Shown here in pieces: positions 1 to 7,634 of a stretch of 46,092 nt of DNA (position 1 is the first letter of the stretch; every line of letters begins with the position of its first letter). A program made the translations under genes and the position numbers. The notes under the pieces are model-generated. The model ran no database searches, had not been told where the DNA came from, and was given only the letters and a program-made list of their open reading frames with translations. The stretch covers positions 1 to 46,092 of the forward strand of contig LVAP01000068.1 of assembly GCA_001603025.1 (NCBI GenBank), in the 5' to 3' direction. Origin of the DNA: Clostridiales bacterium Firm_10 (lineage in GTDB: Bacteria; Bacillota; Clostridia; Christensenellales; Aristaeellaceae).

Positions 1-1464
1 CTGAGCGCCGTGAAAGTGTTGGACGCTGGCGGTCTGGCTGTCGCACCGGGCTTTTTCGACGCGCACGCCCATTCCGACCTGTCATTCCTTGAGGATGACA
101 GCTCGGCTTCCAAGCTCTATCAGGGCGTTACAACGGAGGTGACCGGCCAGTGCGGCTCGAGTCCCTTCCCGGCTGGGCCGGAAAGCCCCGGACAGTCGGA
201 TGACGGGAAATGGCGCTGCGCATCCTTTGAGGATTTTACGGAGCGATTCAGGGCTGAAGGCTGCCGCATGGCGGTCAACCAGGCCATCCTTGTGGGGCAT
301 GGCAGCCTGCGGGCGGGCGTCGTGGGTTACGAGGATCGCCCGGCCACCAGGGCGGAGCTGGACGCAATGAAGGCGCTGCTCCGGCGCGATCTGGAGAGCG
401 GAGCATGGGGCCTGTCGCTGGGCCTTGAATACTCGCCCGGCTTTTTTGCCGATTCAACGGAACTGAACGAATTAGCGGCTGTGGCCGCCGAATATGACGG
501 CCTCGTCACCTGTCACATGCGCAGCGAGGGCCTGCAGATCGACGAGGCGATAGACGAGCTGATGAATATCGGACGCGCCACGGGCGCCCGCGTTCATGTG
601 TCTCACCTGAAACTGGATAATTTCCGCGTTCATGGCCGCGCGGCTCAGGTATGGGCAAAGCTGGAGAAGGCGCGCGCGGAGGGAATGAGGGTAAGTGCAG
701 ACATGTATCCTTTCACGGCCTCATGCACCACCCTTACCATCCGCTGCCCCAAGTGGTGCCGACAGGGCGGCGGGGAGGCCGTTGCGGCATGTCTGCAGGG
801 GCCGCGCAGGCAGGAAATCATCGAGGGCATCCGGACTCATTATTTCAATGCGGAACGCGCTGAAACCTGCCTGTTCAGCGATGATGCGGGGCTGTGGCCT
901 GCCATTGTGGGCCGCACCCTGCGCAGCGTGGCCGAGGAGGATCTGCACACAACCGACTACGCCCTGGCGGCCGCCGAGGTGCTGACGCGCACGCGGGGCC
1001 GGGCGAACTGCATCTTCTTCGTGATGAGCGAAGAAGACATGATGTATTTCCTGTCGCGGGACGTGGGCATCGGCTCGGACGGCTGGGCACTGTCCGGCGA
1101 CCCGGCGAAGATTCGCACCAGGCCGCATCCCCGGTCCTACGCGGCGCTGACGGAGTTCTTCCGCCTGGCGCGCGAGCGCGGCCTCTGTCCACTGGAAGAG
1201 GCCGTGCGGCGCGTTACATCAAAGGCGGCCGACATGGTCGGCATGGCGGACCGGGGACGCCTGCTGCCAGGCATGAAGGCCGATATCACTGTGTTCGATC
1301 CGGAAACGATCGCACCGCGCGCCACATACTTGCAGCCTGTCCGGCTGTCGCAGGGCATCCGGCATGTGCTGGTTGGCGGCGGCGTCGCCATGGAAAACGG
1401 CGGGCAGACCGCGTTCCGCGGCGGTCGGTTTTTGAAAAAGCCGCGGGCGGATCGGAAGGGCTAG
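1..1464 (+). CDS. N-acyl-D-amino-acid deacylase family amidohydrolase (5' partial)
   Basis: Metal-dependent amidohydrolase of the D-aminoacylase/dihydroorotase-like superfamily, expected to remove acyl groups from N-acyl-D-amino acids in the cytoplasm. The frame is open from base 1 (487 visible residues). The first recognisable element is the metal motif DAHAHSD near visible residue 20, which in this family lies some 60-70 residues from the start, so roughly 40-50 residues are upstream of the window. Other family marks are GVTTEVTGQCGSSPFP, CHMRSEG, HVSHLKLDNF and the late IGSDG aspartate. A GTG at 10 lies inside the domain and is not a credible start. It converges with the beta-helix gene, and the two stop codons share the bases CTAG at 1461-1464. 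The exact substrate cannot be told; D-glutamate or other N-acyl amino acids are possible. Confidence 0.85.
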   Translation: MSAVKVLDAGGLAVAPGFFDAHAHSDLSFLEDDSSASKLYQGVTTEVTGQCGSSPFPAGPESPGQSDDGKWRCASFEDFTERFRAEGCRMAVNQAILVGHGSLRAGVVGYEDRPATRAELDAMKALLRRDLESGAWGLSLGLEYSPGFFADSTELNELAAVAAEYDGLVTCHMRSEGLQIDEAIDELMNIGRATGARVHVSHLKLDNFRVHGRAAQVWAKLEKARAEGMRVSADMYPFTASCTTLTIRCPKWCRQGGGEAVAACLQGPRRQEIIEGIRTHYFNAERAETCLFSDDAGLWPAIVGRTLRSVAEEDLHTTDYALAAAEVLTRTRGRANCIFFVMSEEDMMYFLSRDVGIGSDGWALSGDPAKIRTRPHPRSYAALTEFFRLARERGLCPLEEAVRRVTSKAADMVGMADRGRLLPGMKADITVFDPETIAPRATYLQPVRLSQGIRHVLVGGGVAMENGGQTAFRGGRFLKKPRADRKG

Positions 1465-2903
1465 TGCAGGATAAAGGCCGTGTCCGGCATCAAAGCAGGG
1501 GCGGCGCACAGCTCGATGCGGCGATCCGTTGCAATGCTGCCCGCCTCGACCGATACAGGCGGTATGGGCATAAAGACCCGCTTGTCCGCCGGGATCGAGG
1601 GATCATCACTGTAGTCGTTGAAAATTGTGAGCGGCGCGGCGGGATCCGCCTCGCCGTTTTCAATTACGGTCAGTCCGTCGATCATCACGCGCTGCGGCAG
1701 GAAGCAGGCGTAGCCGAAATCGTGCGTGCCGTCGTTGTGCGCGGAGAAAACGGAACGATCCTTTCCCAGCGGGCGCCATGTGCAGTTGCGAAGGGTGAAA
1801 TCGCCCCGCCAGGTGCTGCCGTAGTCACTGCGAAGCGTGACCAGTGCCCTGCCGCACGCCTCGGTATCTTCCACCAGGAAGGTGCCAAAGCCGATGGCGT
1901 TGAGGCACTGATGGCCCAGCGTGCAGCGGCGCAGCGTGCAGTTATGCACACCGCAGTGGGCGTCGAAGCGGGAGAAACGGCAATCCTCCAGCGTGAGATC
2001 GCGGCAGAAGTTGCTGCCAATCAGGCCCCAGTAAGCGCGGTCCATGATGTCGGTGGTCTGCGCGCAGCGCGATATGGTCACGTTCGCGGCGGCATTCAGG
2101 TTGATGTCATAGGAGCCCATGGCCACGGGAAGATTTGCGCTGCCGATGGTCCAGTATATCTTGTGCGCGGTAAACAGGCAGTCGTGAATGTCCACGCGGG
2201 CGCATTCCAGAACGGATATGAAGCCGCGGTAAGGCGCACCGTGGTCCAGCTCACCCGTCACCAGATGCGTGATGCCGCTGACTTCCACGTTTGAACGCCT
2301 GATCTCGATGTTGCGGGCGTGATAATTGTATTTCGACTCGGCCTGGTTGGCGATGGTGGTAAACTCGCCGCCTGTGAGAACCAGCTTATCCCGATCGATC
2401 GGCAGCGCGCGCACTTCGGTGATTTCCTCGAAGGTGAGGGAGACGGGCGAGGACAGCAGGCCGTCCGCCCCGAGGATGAAGGCGTCACGCCGCGGTGAGC
2501 CGTTATCCTGATTGAGACCGCGGCGTATATAATCGTTGTGATGGGCGTTGAATACGAGCAGATACAGCTCCTGCCCGGTGGGATTGTCGATGAAGGACTG
2601 TCCTTCCTCCAGCGTCCGGAGAGTAAAGGGAATGGGGGCCAAGGCGGAAGTTACCAAAAAAACAGGGCTTTTCAGGTTTTCGCAGTTTACATCGTCAATG
2701 AGGAATTCCGCCCCTGTCCAGTCTGTGGAGGTCTGGACGACAGCGGTGGCGTCCGCAGGGGAAATGTAGTATACCGCGCCCGGCTTCGCGCGCACCGGCA
2801 GCCCTGCCTTGTTGGCGTGTTCGTGTGCGCTGACGATGGCAGGCATGTCGTCTGTACGCCCGTCGCCCGCCGCACCGAACATTTCATAGGTGATATAATC
2901 CAT
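1461..2903 (-). CDS. Right-handed beta-helix (pectate-lyase-fold) protein
   Basis: A 480-residue protein starting MDYITYEMFGAAGDG. The opening FGAAGDGRTDD is the typical first strand of pectate-lyase/polygalacturonase-type beta-helix proteins, and the middle is a run of short strand repeats rich in NCT/CRF turns (residues about 210-400). No signal peptide is visible, so it may act on cytoplasmic oligosaccharides or be exported by another route. The ATG at 2903 has an AGGAGGA ribosome-binding site 7-8 bases upstream; an upstream in-frame extension to 3122 lacks this support. It lies downstream of the Gfo/Idh oxidoreductase gene on the same strand, separated by a terminator-like hairpin. The context of carbohydrate genes suggests uronide or glycan processing; the enzyme activity is unproven. 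Confidence 0.8.
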   Translation of the reverse strand: MDYITYEMFGAAGDGRTDDMPAIVSAHEHANKAGLPVRAKPGAVYYISPADATAVVQTSTDWTGAEFLIDDVNCENLKSPVFLVTSALAPIPFTLRTLEEGQSFIDNPTGQELYLLVFNAHHNDYIRRGLNQDNGSPRRDAFILGADGLLSSPVSLTFEEITEVRALPIDRDKLVLTGGEFTTIANQAESKYNYHARNIEIRRSNVEVSGITHLVTGELDHGAPYRGFISVLECARVDIHDCLFTAHKIYWTIGSANLPVAMGSYDINLNAAANVTISRCAQTTDIMDRAYWGLIGSNFCRDLTLEDCRFSRFDAHCGVHNCTLRRCTLGHQCLNAIGFGTFLVEDTEACGRALVTLRSDYGSTWRGDFTLRNCTWRPLGKDRSVFSAHNDGTHDFGYACFLPQRVMIDGLTVIENGEADPAAPLTIFNDYSDDPSIPADKRVFMPIPPVSVEAGSIATDRRIELCAAPALMPDTAFILH

Positions 2904-2946
2904 GGCCTTTTCCTCCTGCAATTGATTTGAAGCGGGAAACAGAGTG

Positions 2947-2986
2947 AAAAGAGGGCTTCCGCACCGCGCTGCGGTGCGAAAGCCCT
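2947..2986 (-). terminator. Rho-independent terminator after the Gfo/Idh gene
   Basis: On the minus strand GGGCTTTCGCACCGC and GCGGTGCGGAAGCCC form a long GC-rich stem with a 3-4 base loop, followed by TCTTTT. It starts a few bases after the stop of the oxidoreductase and lies 44 bases before the beta-helix start. I see no clear promoter in those 44 bases, so partial read-through may feed the beta-helix gene. Confidence 0.85.
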
Positions 2987-2992
2987 TTGTGT

Positions 2993-4087
2993 TCAGTCGA
3001 AATAGACGGGTTTTCCGGTTGCGGCCGAGGTGTAGATGGCCTCGAGGATCTGCGTGACGACGAAGGCCTGCTCGGGCTTGGTAATGAGCGGCTTGCTGTC
3101 GTCCATCACGTGCTCGATCCACATACGGGCTTCGATGTCTGCCGGGCTGCCGCCGGCCTTGCCCTCGAAGAACGCCGCGCCGCCGGCTTTCAGCTCAGGC
3201 TCGTACACGAACGTCTTGGAGAATTTTTCGCCGTTGATGCGCAGGCCGCCGCCTTCACCCATCATATCCGCGCCGCCCTTGTCGCCGCAGAGCACGGTTT
3301 TCGCTTCGTTCACAAGCAGCGTGTTGAGCGCCCAGCTTGCCTCGAGGGTGATGGTCGCGCCGTTCTTCATGCGGATGAAGCCGAAGGCGGAATCCTCAAC
3401 GGTGAATTTCTTGGGATCCCAGGGCCCCCAGGCATTGGCGGCGTTCTCGGTGTCGGCCAGCTTCCGGTAAGTGGTGCCCACCACCATGGCGGGTTCGTAG
3501 TTGTCCATTTCCCACAGGGTCAGGTCCAGCGCGTGGGTGCCGATGTCGATCAGCGGACCGCCGCCCTGGTTTTCGGCATCCAGGAACACGCCCCAGGTAG
3601 GCACGGCGCGGCGCCGCACAGCCTGAGCCTTGGCGTAATAGATTTCACCCAGCTCACCGCTCTCGCAAACCTTTTTGAGGAACATGCTGTCCTGGCGGAA
3701 ACGGCTCTGGTAGCCGATGGTCAGCTTTTTACCGGTGCGCTTGGCGGCATCCAGCATTTTCCTGGCCTCTGCGGAATTGATGGCCATGGGCTTTTCGCAC
3801 ATCACGTGCTTGCCGGCCTCCAGCGCATCAACTGTGATGAAGGAGTGCTGCTTGTTGGGCGTCAGCACATGGACAACGTCGATGTCTTTGCGGGCGAGCA
3901 GTTCTTTATAATCAGTGTGTACTGTCGCGCCTTCAATGCCGTATTCCTTTGCGGCCTTGACTGCGCGCTCTTCGATGATGTCGCAGAAAGCGACCATCTC
4001 GACCTGGGGCAGTTTCTTCAGGGAAGGCATGTGCTTGGCGTTGGCGATGCCGCCGCAGCCGATGATACCGATTCTGACCTTATCCAT
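2993..4087 (-). CDS. Gfo/Idh/MocA family NAD(P)-dependent oxidoreductase
   Basis: A 364-residue sugar-type dehydrogenase. The N-terminal Rossmann domain carries GIIGCGGIA (residues 7-15), and the family motif EKP is at residues 98-100 (MCEKPMA). The C-terminal alpha/beta domain includes GPLIDIGTHALDLTLW, which supplies the catalytic histidine/aspartate region typical of these enzymes. The family oxidises or reduces hydroxyls of sugars, inositols and related polyols; the substrate is not predictable from the sequence. The ATG at 4087 follows AAGGAGGG. It lies 37 bases after the NYN gene on the same strand and probably shares its promoter at 5254-5282. Confidence 0.93.
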   Translation of the reverse strand: MDKVRIGIIGCGGIANAKHMPSLKKLPQVEMVAFCDIIEERAVKAAKEYGIEGATVHTDYKELLARKDIDVVHVLTPNKQHSFITVDALEAGKHVMCEKPMAINSAEARKMLDAAKRTGKKLTIGYQSRFRQDSMFLKKVCESGELGEIYYAKAQAVRRRAVPTWGVFLDAENQGGGPLIDIGTHALDLTLWEMDNYEPAMVVGTTYRKLADTENAANAWGPWDPKKFTVEDSAFGFIRMKNGATITLEASWALNTLLVNEAKTVLCGDKGGADMMGEGGGLRINGEKFSKTFVYEPELKAGGAAFFEGKAGGSPADIEARMWIEHVMDDSKPLITKPEQAFVVTQILEAIYTSAATGKPVYFD

Positions 4088-4124
4088 GAGTCAATCCCTC
4101 CTTTTGAACAGGATTCAACGCCGC

Positions 4125-5219
4125 TCACTGGCGGGCGGCGATATCCTTCACCAACTGATAGTATTCCCGGCCCATGGCGTTGCCGAACTGCGCGCGCAGC
4201 TTGTTATAGGCCGCGCGCAGGTTGCCGCTCTCCGTGAAGATGTCCGCGATCTGGCGGGCCACATCTTCCTGGAGCCCCGCGTCGACCAGCAGGGCGATGG
4301 GATCGGCCGCGCCGTCGGGTTCTCCGCCCGTTTCATCGGGTTCCGCGGATGTTTCCTCGCTGGGGGCAACAGATTCTTCCACTGTGTATTCTTCGGTGGA
4401 CATCGCCTCGTCCGGCATGGCCGCTTCATAGGCAGAAGGCGCGTCACCCTCGTTATCCAGCGTTGTTTCAATATCGCGCGTGGCGGAGGGCAGGCTCACC
4501 CAGCTGTTTCCGTCTGCGCTCTCCTCGATCAGGAACATATTTCCAAAGGTGCTGGTCAGGTAATTGAGCGGTTTCTTGCCGGAACCCTTCTTGTCCGCCT
4601 GGTATTCAGGCAGCTTGTTCAGCAGGGGGAAGAGCATGCCGGTCTGGATGCGGCCGCCGTGAGATTCCAGCTGTTTCTGGATGAAGGCCTGCAGCACTGC
4701 GGCGCGCTCCTCGTGGGTGTGGGCGGCAGGCTTTGGCGCGCGGCTCTGGCGGGGCGTGGGCTGGGCAGGCTCAGGTTTGGCCGGCGTGGGATGTGCGGCC
4801 TGCGCCTTGGCGGTTTGCAGCACGACGAAGCTGGTGCAGGCGGTGCGCCACAGCTCGTTCGCCTTGTCCGTGCCCATGCCGATGACCTCGACGCCGGCGT
4901 TGCGCAGCCGGATGGACAGCGAGGAGAAATCGCTGTCACTGGAGGCGATGACAACGGCGTCGATGTTGCCGGCCAGCAGGAGGTCCATGGCGCCGATGAC
5001 CAGCGCGATGTCGGAGGAATTTTTCCCTTTCGCGGCCTTGATGGTCAGGTTCGGATGAATGGCGTATTTGAGGACCGGGGACACCCAGGCGGTCAGCGCC
5101 GTGGCGGCCCCGTAGATTTCCCTGCGGACAATGGTGCCGAGGGAGGCCGCGTGGGTGAAAATAAAGTCCGCGGAGGCGGGCAGTATATTTTCAGCGTCGA
5201 TCAGAATGGCGAGATTCAT
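4125..5219 (-). CDS. NYN-domain (LabA/DUF88-type) protein with LOTUS/OST-HTH domain
   Basis: A 364-residue predicted RNA-binding nuclease-like protein. Residues 1-150 form a PIN-like NYN domain with conserved acidic residues at D8 (ILIDAEN), D70 (NSSDIAL), D95 and D97 (SSDSDFS), the set that binds metal in this fold. Residues about 185-265 resemble an OST-HTH/LOTUS domain (FIQKQLESHGG ... YLTSTFGNMF). An acidic low-complexity linker (about 270-310) and a short helical C-terminal domain (QEDVARQIADIF ... EYYQLVKDI) follow. ATG 5219 has AAAGGA upstream; in-frame extensions further upstream cross the promoter. Its own promoter overlaps a direct repeat. NYN-LOTUS proteins are linked to RNA processing or silencing elsewhere; the role here is unknown. 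Confidence 0.88.
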   Translation of the reverse strand: MNLAILIDAENILPASADFIFTHAASLGTIVRREIYGAATALTAWVSPVLKYAIHPNLTIKAAKGKNSSDIALVIGAMDLLLAGNIDAVVIASSDSDFSSLSIRLRNAGVEVIGMGTDKANELWRTACTSFVVLQTAKAQAAHPTPAKPEPAQPTPRQSRAPKPAAHTHEERAAVLQAFIQKQLESHGGRIQTGMLFPLLNKLPEYQADKKGSGKKPLNYLTSTFGNMFLIEESADGNSWVSLPSATRDIETTLDNEGDAPSAYEAAMPDEAMSTEEYTVEESVAPSEETSAEPDETGGEPDGAADPIALLVDAGLQEDVARQIADIFTESGNLRAAYNKLRAQFGNAMGREYYQLVKDIAARQ

Positions 5220-5253
5220 TCGTAAAACAGTCCTTTCACACTCATATACCGGC

Positions 5254-5282
5254 ATTATACAATAAACAGAATGAAAAGTCCA
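5254..5282 (-). promoter_or_regulatory. Sigma-A type promoter of the NYN gene
   Basis: On the minus strand TGGACT and TATAAT are separated by 17 bases, one mismatch from a good -35 and a perfect -10. Transcription would start about 30 bases before the ATG. The -35 hexamer overlaps one copy of the 13-bp direct repeat at 5269-5301. Confidence 0.75.
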
Positions 5283-5301
5283 TAAAAGGAATGAAAAGTC
5301 C
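5269..5301. repeat. Two direct repeats of GAATGAAAAGTCC, 20 bp apart
   Basis: Perfect 13-bp copies start at 5269 and 5289. The 20-bp period is close to two helical turns, and the first copy covers the -35 of the NYN promoter. This is the layout of an operator or activator site; the binding factor is unknown. Confidence 0.6.
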
Positions 5302-5338
5302 GCTGTCATTTTCCTGTTCCGCGCAAGGATGGCAAAGG

Positions 5339-5367
5339 TTGAATTTGACGCGGATCTGTGGTATATT
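5339..5367 (+). promoter_or_regulatory. Sigma-A type promoter of the esterase gene
   Basis: TTGAAT, a 17-base spacer, then TATATT. The expected start of transcription is about 40 bases before the ATG at 5413. Confidence 0.65.
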
Positions 5368-5412
5368 GAATCTGAGAACAATGCGGCATCGCTGCTTGAG
5401 GAGGAAAAACCC

Positions 5413-6273
5413 ATGAAACCGGAAGTCAGACACCTGCCCATGAATCCCACCCTGGCCGGCCAGGCGGAGCTGAAACAGCATATCGTCTATTCCGCCAACG
5501 GTCAGGAACTGACGCTGATCCTTCCCTGGGCGCCCGGCGACAAGCGCGAAGGGCGTGCGCCTGCCCCGCTGATCGTGTTCGTGCAGGGCAGCGCCTGGAC
5601 GACGCCGAACCTGGACTATGAGATCCCCATGCTGTCGCATTTCGCCGAGGAGGGCATCGCCGTGGCGACTGTGTCGCACAGGAGCACGCAGGACGGCTTC
5701 CCATTTCCGGCCTTCCTCGTCGACGTGAAGTGCGCGATCCGCTTCCTGCGCGCGCATGCCGCGGAGTATGCTATTGATCCGGCGCGCGTTGCCGCCTTCG
5801 GCACGTCCTCAGGCGGCAACACGGTGTGCCTGCTCGGCCTGACCGGCGACGACGAAGCTTTCCGCACCGAAGAATATGCCGACCAGAGCGACGCCGTGTG
5901 TGCCGTGACCGCCTGTTTTGCCCCGACGGATCTGCCCGCGCTGTTCAGACACCTTCAGGACGCGCCAAACATCGACGCCGTCAAGGCGGCGTATTTCGGG
6001 CCGGACCGCGAAAAGTGGGCGGAAGCCATGGAGGCGTACAGCCCGGTGTATCTGGTGCGCGAAGGGAAGGCATACCCGCCATTCCAGCTGCTGCACGGCA
6101 CGGGCGATCCGCTGGTGCCCTGTGCGCAGACAGAAGCGCTCTATGACAGGCTGCGCGCCGTGAACGCGGAGGTGTCCGCCTGCTATGTGGACGGCGCGGA
6201 GCATGAGGGCAATTTCTGGAGCCCGGAAGTGCGGCGGGTCATTCATGACGAGCTGGTCAGGCGGCTGCTGTGA
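5413..6273 (+). CDS. Alpha/beta hydrolase (esterase/lipase-like)
   Basis: A 286-residue serine hydrolase of the BD-FAE/hormone-sensitive-lipase-like group. The nucleophile is S132 in GTSSGGN, the acid is D232 (LLHGTGDPLVP) and the base is H264 (DGAEHEG). The oxyanion-hole strand reads IVFVQGSAW instead of the more usual HGGG form. Such enzymes remove acetyl or other ester groups, often from plant polysaccharides, which fits the neighbouring GH43-type gene; this link is inference. The ATG at 5413 follows GAGGAGGAAAA; the frame is open upstream but crosses the promoter. No signal peptide is visible. It is probably a single-gene transcript ending at the hairpin at 6293. Confidence 0.87.
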   Translation: MKPEVRHLPMNPTLAGQAELKQHIVYSANGQELTLILPWAPGDKREGRAPAPLIVFVQGSAWTTPNLDYEIPMLSHFAEEGIAVATVSHRSTQDGFPFPAFLVDVKCAIRFLRAHAAEYAIDPARVAAFGTSSGGNTVCLLGLTGDDEAFRTEEYADQSDAVCAVTACFAPTDLPALFRHLQDAPNIDAVKAAYFGPDREKWAEAMEAYSPVYLVREGKAYPPFQLLHGTGDPLVPCAQTEALYDRLRAVNAEVSACYVDGAEHEGNFWSPEVRRVIHDELVRRLL

Positions 6274-6292
6274 CGCGCGGTGCATCGCCGAT

Positions 6293-6339
6293 AAAGAGCC
6301 GGCCGGCGGTCCTTTAAGGGACTGCCGGCCGGCTCTTTG
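6293..6339 (+). terminator. Strong hairpin terminator after the esterase
   Basis: AAAGAGCCGGCCGGC is matched by GCCGGCCGGCTCTTT around a short loop. The stem is about 18 bp; the T tract is short, so it may work as a bidirectional hairpin. Confidence 0.75.
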
Positions 6340-6343
6340 CCGC

Positions 6344-6372
6344 TTGATTCGAGTTGCCTGCGATGGTATAAT
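6344..6372 (+). promoter_or_regulatory. Sigma-A type promoter of the MFS gene
   Basis: TTGATT, a 17-base spacer, then a perfect TATAAT, about 50 bases before the ATG at 6424. Confidence 0.75.
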
Positions 6373-6423
6373 GATGGCATCATGTTGACCGCGTGGACGG
6401 CGCGGCCGGAGGGAGATGCACGC

Positions 6424-7620
6424 ATGAAAAAACTGCGGGAGACGTTCAGGCCCGAATCGGGCTACCGGGTGTTTTTCCTGTCCCTGCTGGCGATGGGCCT
6501 GGGGTACGGATTGTACAAGGGCGTGATCGACAACTACCTGGCCGAGATCGTTTCGATGAACGAATTTGACCGCGGCGTGGTGGAGTTTTTCCGGGAACTG
6601 CCGGGGCTTGCCCTGGTGTTCCTTCTGGCGGCGATGTACACGCTCTCCGCAGAAAGCATCTACAAAATCGGCGCTCTGGTCATGCTGGGCGGCATGGGAA
6701 TGCTGTTCGCGGTGCCGCCTGCCCGCCTGTGGGTGACGCTGGCCATCTGCATCCATTCGCTGGGCGAACATATCCAGCTGGGCATGAAAAACACGCTGTC
6801 GCTGCAGTACGCGAAACCGGGCCGCGGCGGCGCCGCGCTGGGCATCCAGAACGCGCTCACCCAGGCAGGCACGCTGGCGGGCTACTTCGCGGTGATGATC
6901 GCCTTCCTGTTCGTCTCGGGCGAAGGCTCGTTCAGGGGATTCTTCCTGGTGTCCGCAGCGATGATTGCGCTGGGCACGGCGGCGTCCATGAAGCTCAGCG
7001 GCCGCAGCGAAACGGATAAATCCCGCAGCCGCTTCTATTTCCGCAGGAAATACGTGAAATACTACTTCCTCGAGGTTTTTTACGGCGCGCGCAAGCAGGT
7101 GTTTTTCACATTTGGCCCTTATGTGCTGATCCTGTTTTACAACGCCGGCACGGCGACGATCAGCCTGCTGTTCTCCATCACGGCCGTGTGCGGATTCGTC
7201 CTGGCGCCGGTCGTGGGCCGGATCATCGACCGGCTGGGGTATAAAGTGGTGATGGTGGCTGATACGCTGATTCTGGTGATTGTCTGCTTCCTGTACGGCT
7301 TCGCACATCATCTGTTCCCGATGAACGTTGCCTTCATCGTGTGCTGCGTCAATTACGTGCTGGATTCGGTCATATCCCTGGCGTCGATGGCTTCAAACGT
7401 TTATGTTCAGGATATTTCCGACAGCCCGGAGGAGGTGCGCGCCACCATATCCACCGGCATTTCCGTCAATCATCTGATCACTGTGCTGATCGCGCTTTTC
7501 GGCGGCTGGATATGGCGGACCCTCGGCATTGAAACGCTGTTCACCCTCTCGGCCGTGCTGGGGCTGTGCAACAGCGCCTACGCGGCGTCGATCAAAACGC
7601 CAGTTCGCCGCGCGGAATGA
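6424..7620 (+). CDS. Major facilitator superfamily transporter
   Basis: A 398-residue integral membrane protein with about 12 hydrophobic segments split by a basic central loop (RNSRSRF-like region KSRSRFYFRRKYVKYY near residues 200-215). The N-terminal half begins KKLRETFRPESGYR and continues into FFLSLLAMGLGYGLYKG. The pattern of two six-helix halves fits an MFS carrier; the substrate is unknown. The GGAGGGAG ribosome-binding site favours ATG 6424; an ATG 8 bases upstream is out of frame. The gene is flanked by the esterase and the convergent GH43-type gene, so a sugar or sugar-derivative substrate is a reasonable guess. Confidence 0.85.
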   Translation: MKKLRETFRPESGYRVFFLSLLAMGLGYGLYKGVIDNYLAEIVSMNEFDRGVVEFFRELPGLALVFLLAAMYTLSAESIYKIGALVMLGGMGMLFAVPPARLWVTLAICIHSLGEHIQLGMKNTLSLQYAKPGRGGAALGIQNALTQAGTLAGYFAVMIAFLFVSGEGSFRGFFLVSAAMIALGTAASMKLSGRSETDKSRSRFYFRRKYVKYYFLEVFYGARKQVFFTFGPYVLILFYNAGTATISLLFSITAVCGFVLAPVVGRIIDRLGYKVVMVADTLILVIVCFLYGFAHHLFPMNVAFIVCCVNYVLDSVISLASMASNVYVQDISDSPEEVRATISTGISVNHLITVLIALFGGWIWRTLGIETLFTLSAVLGLCNSAYAASIKTPVRRAE

Positions 7621-7634
7621 GGGGGAGCGGCCCG

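Noticed and set aside
894-2294. A 466-codon plus-strand frame crossing the amidohydrolase and beta-helix genes
   Set aside because: It overlaps two recognised genes, starts without a ribosome-binding site and its product has no domain pattern; it is a shadow of GC-rich codon usage.
2904-2946. A separate promoter for the beta-helix gene
   Set aside because: The 43 bases contain no recognisable -35/-10 pair.
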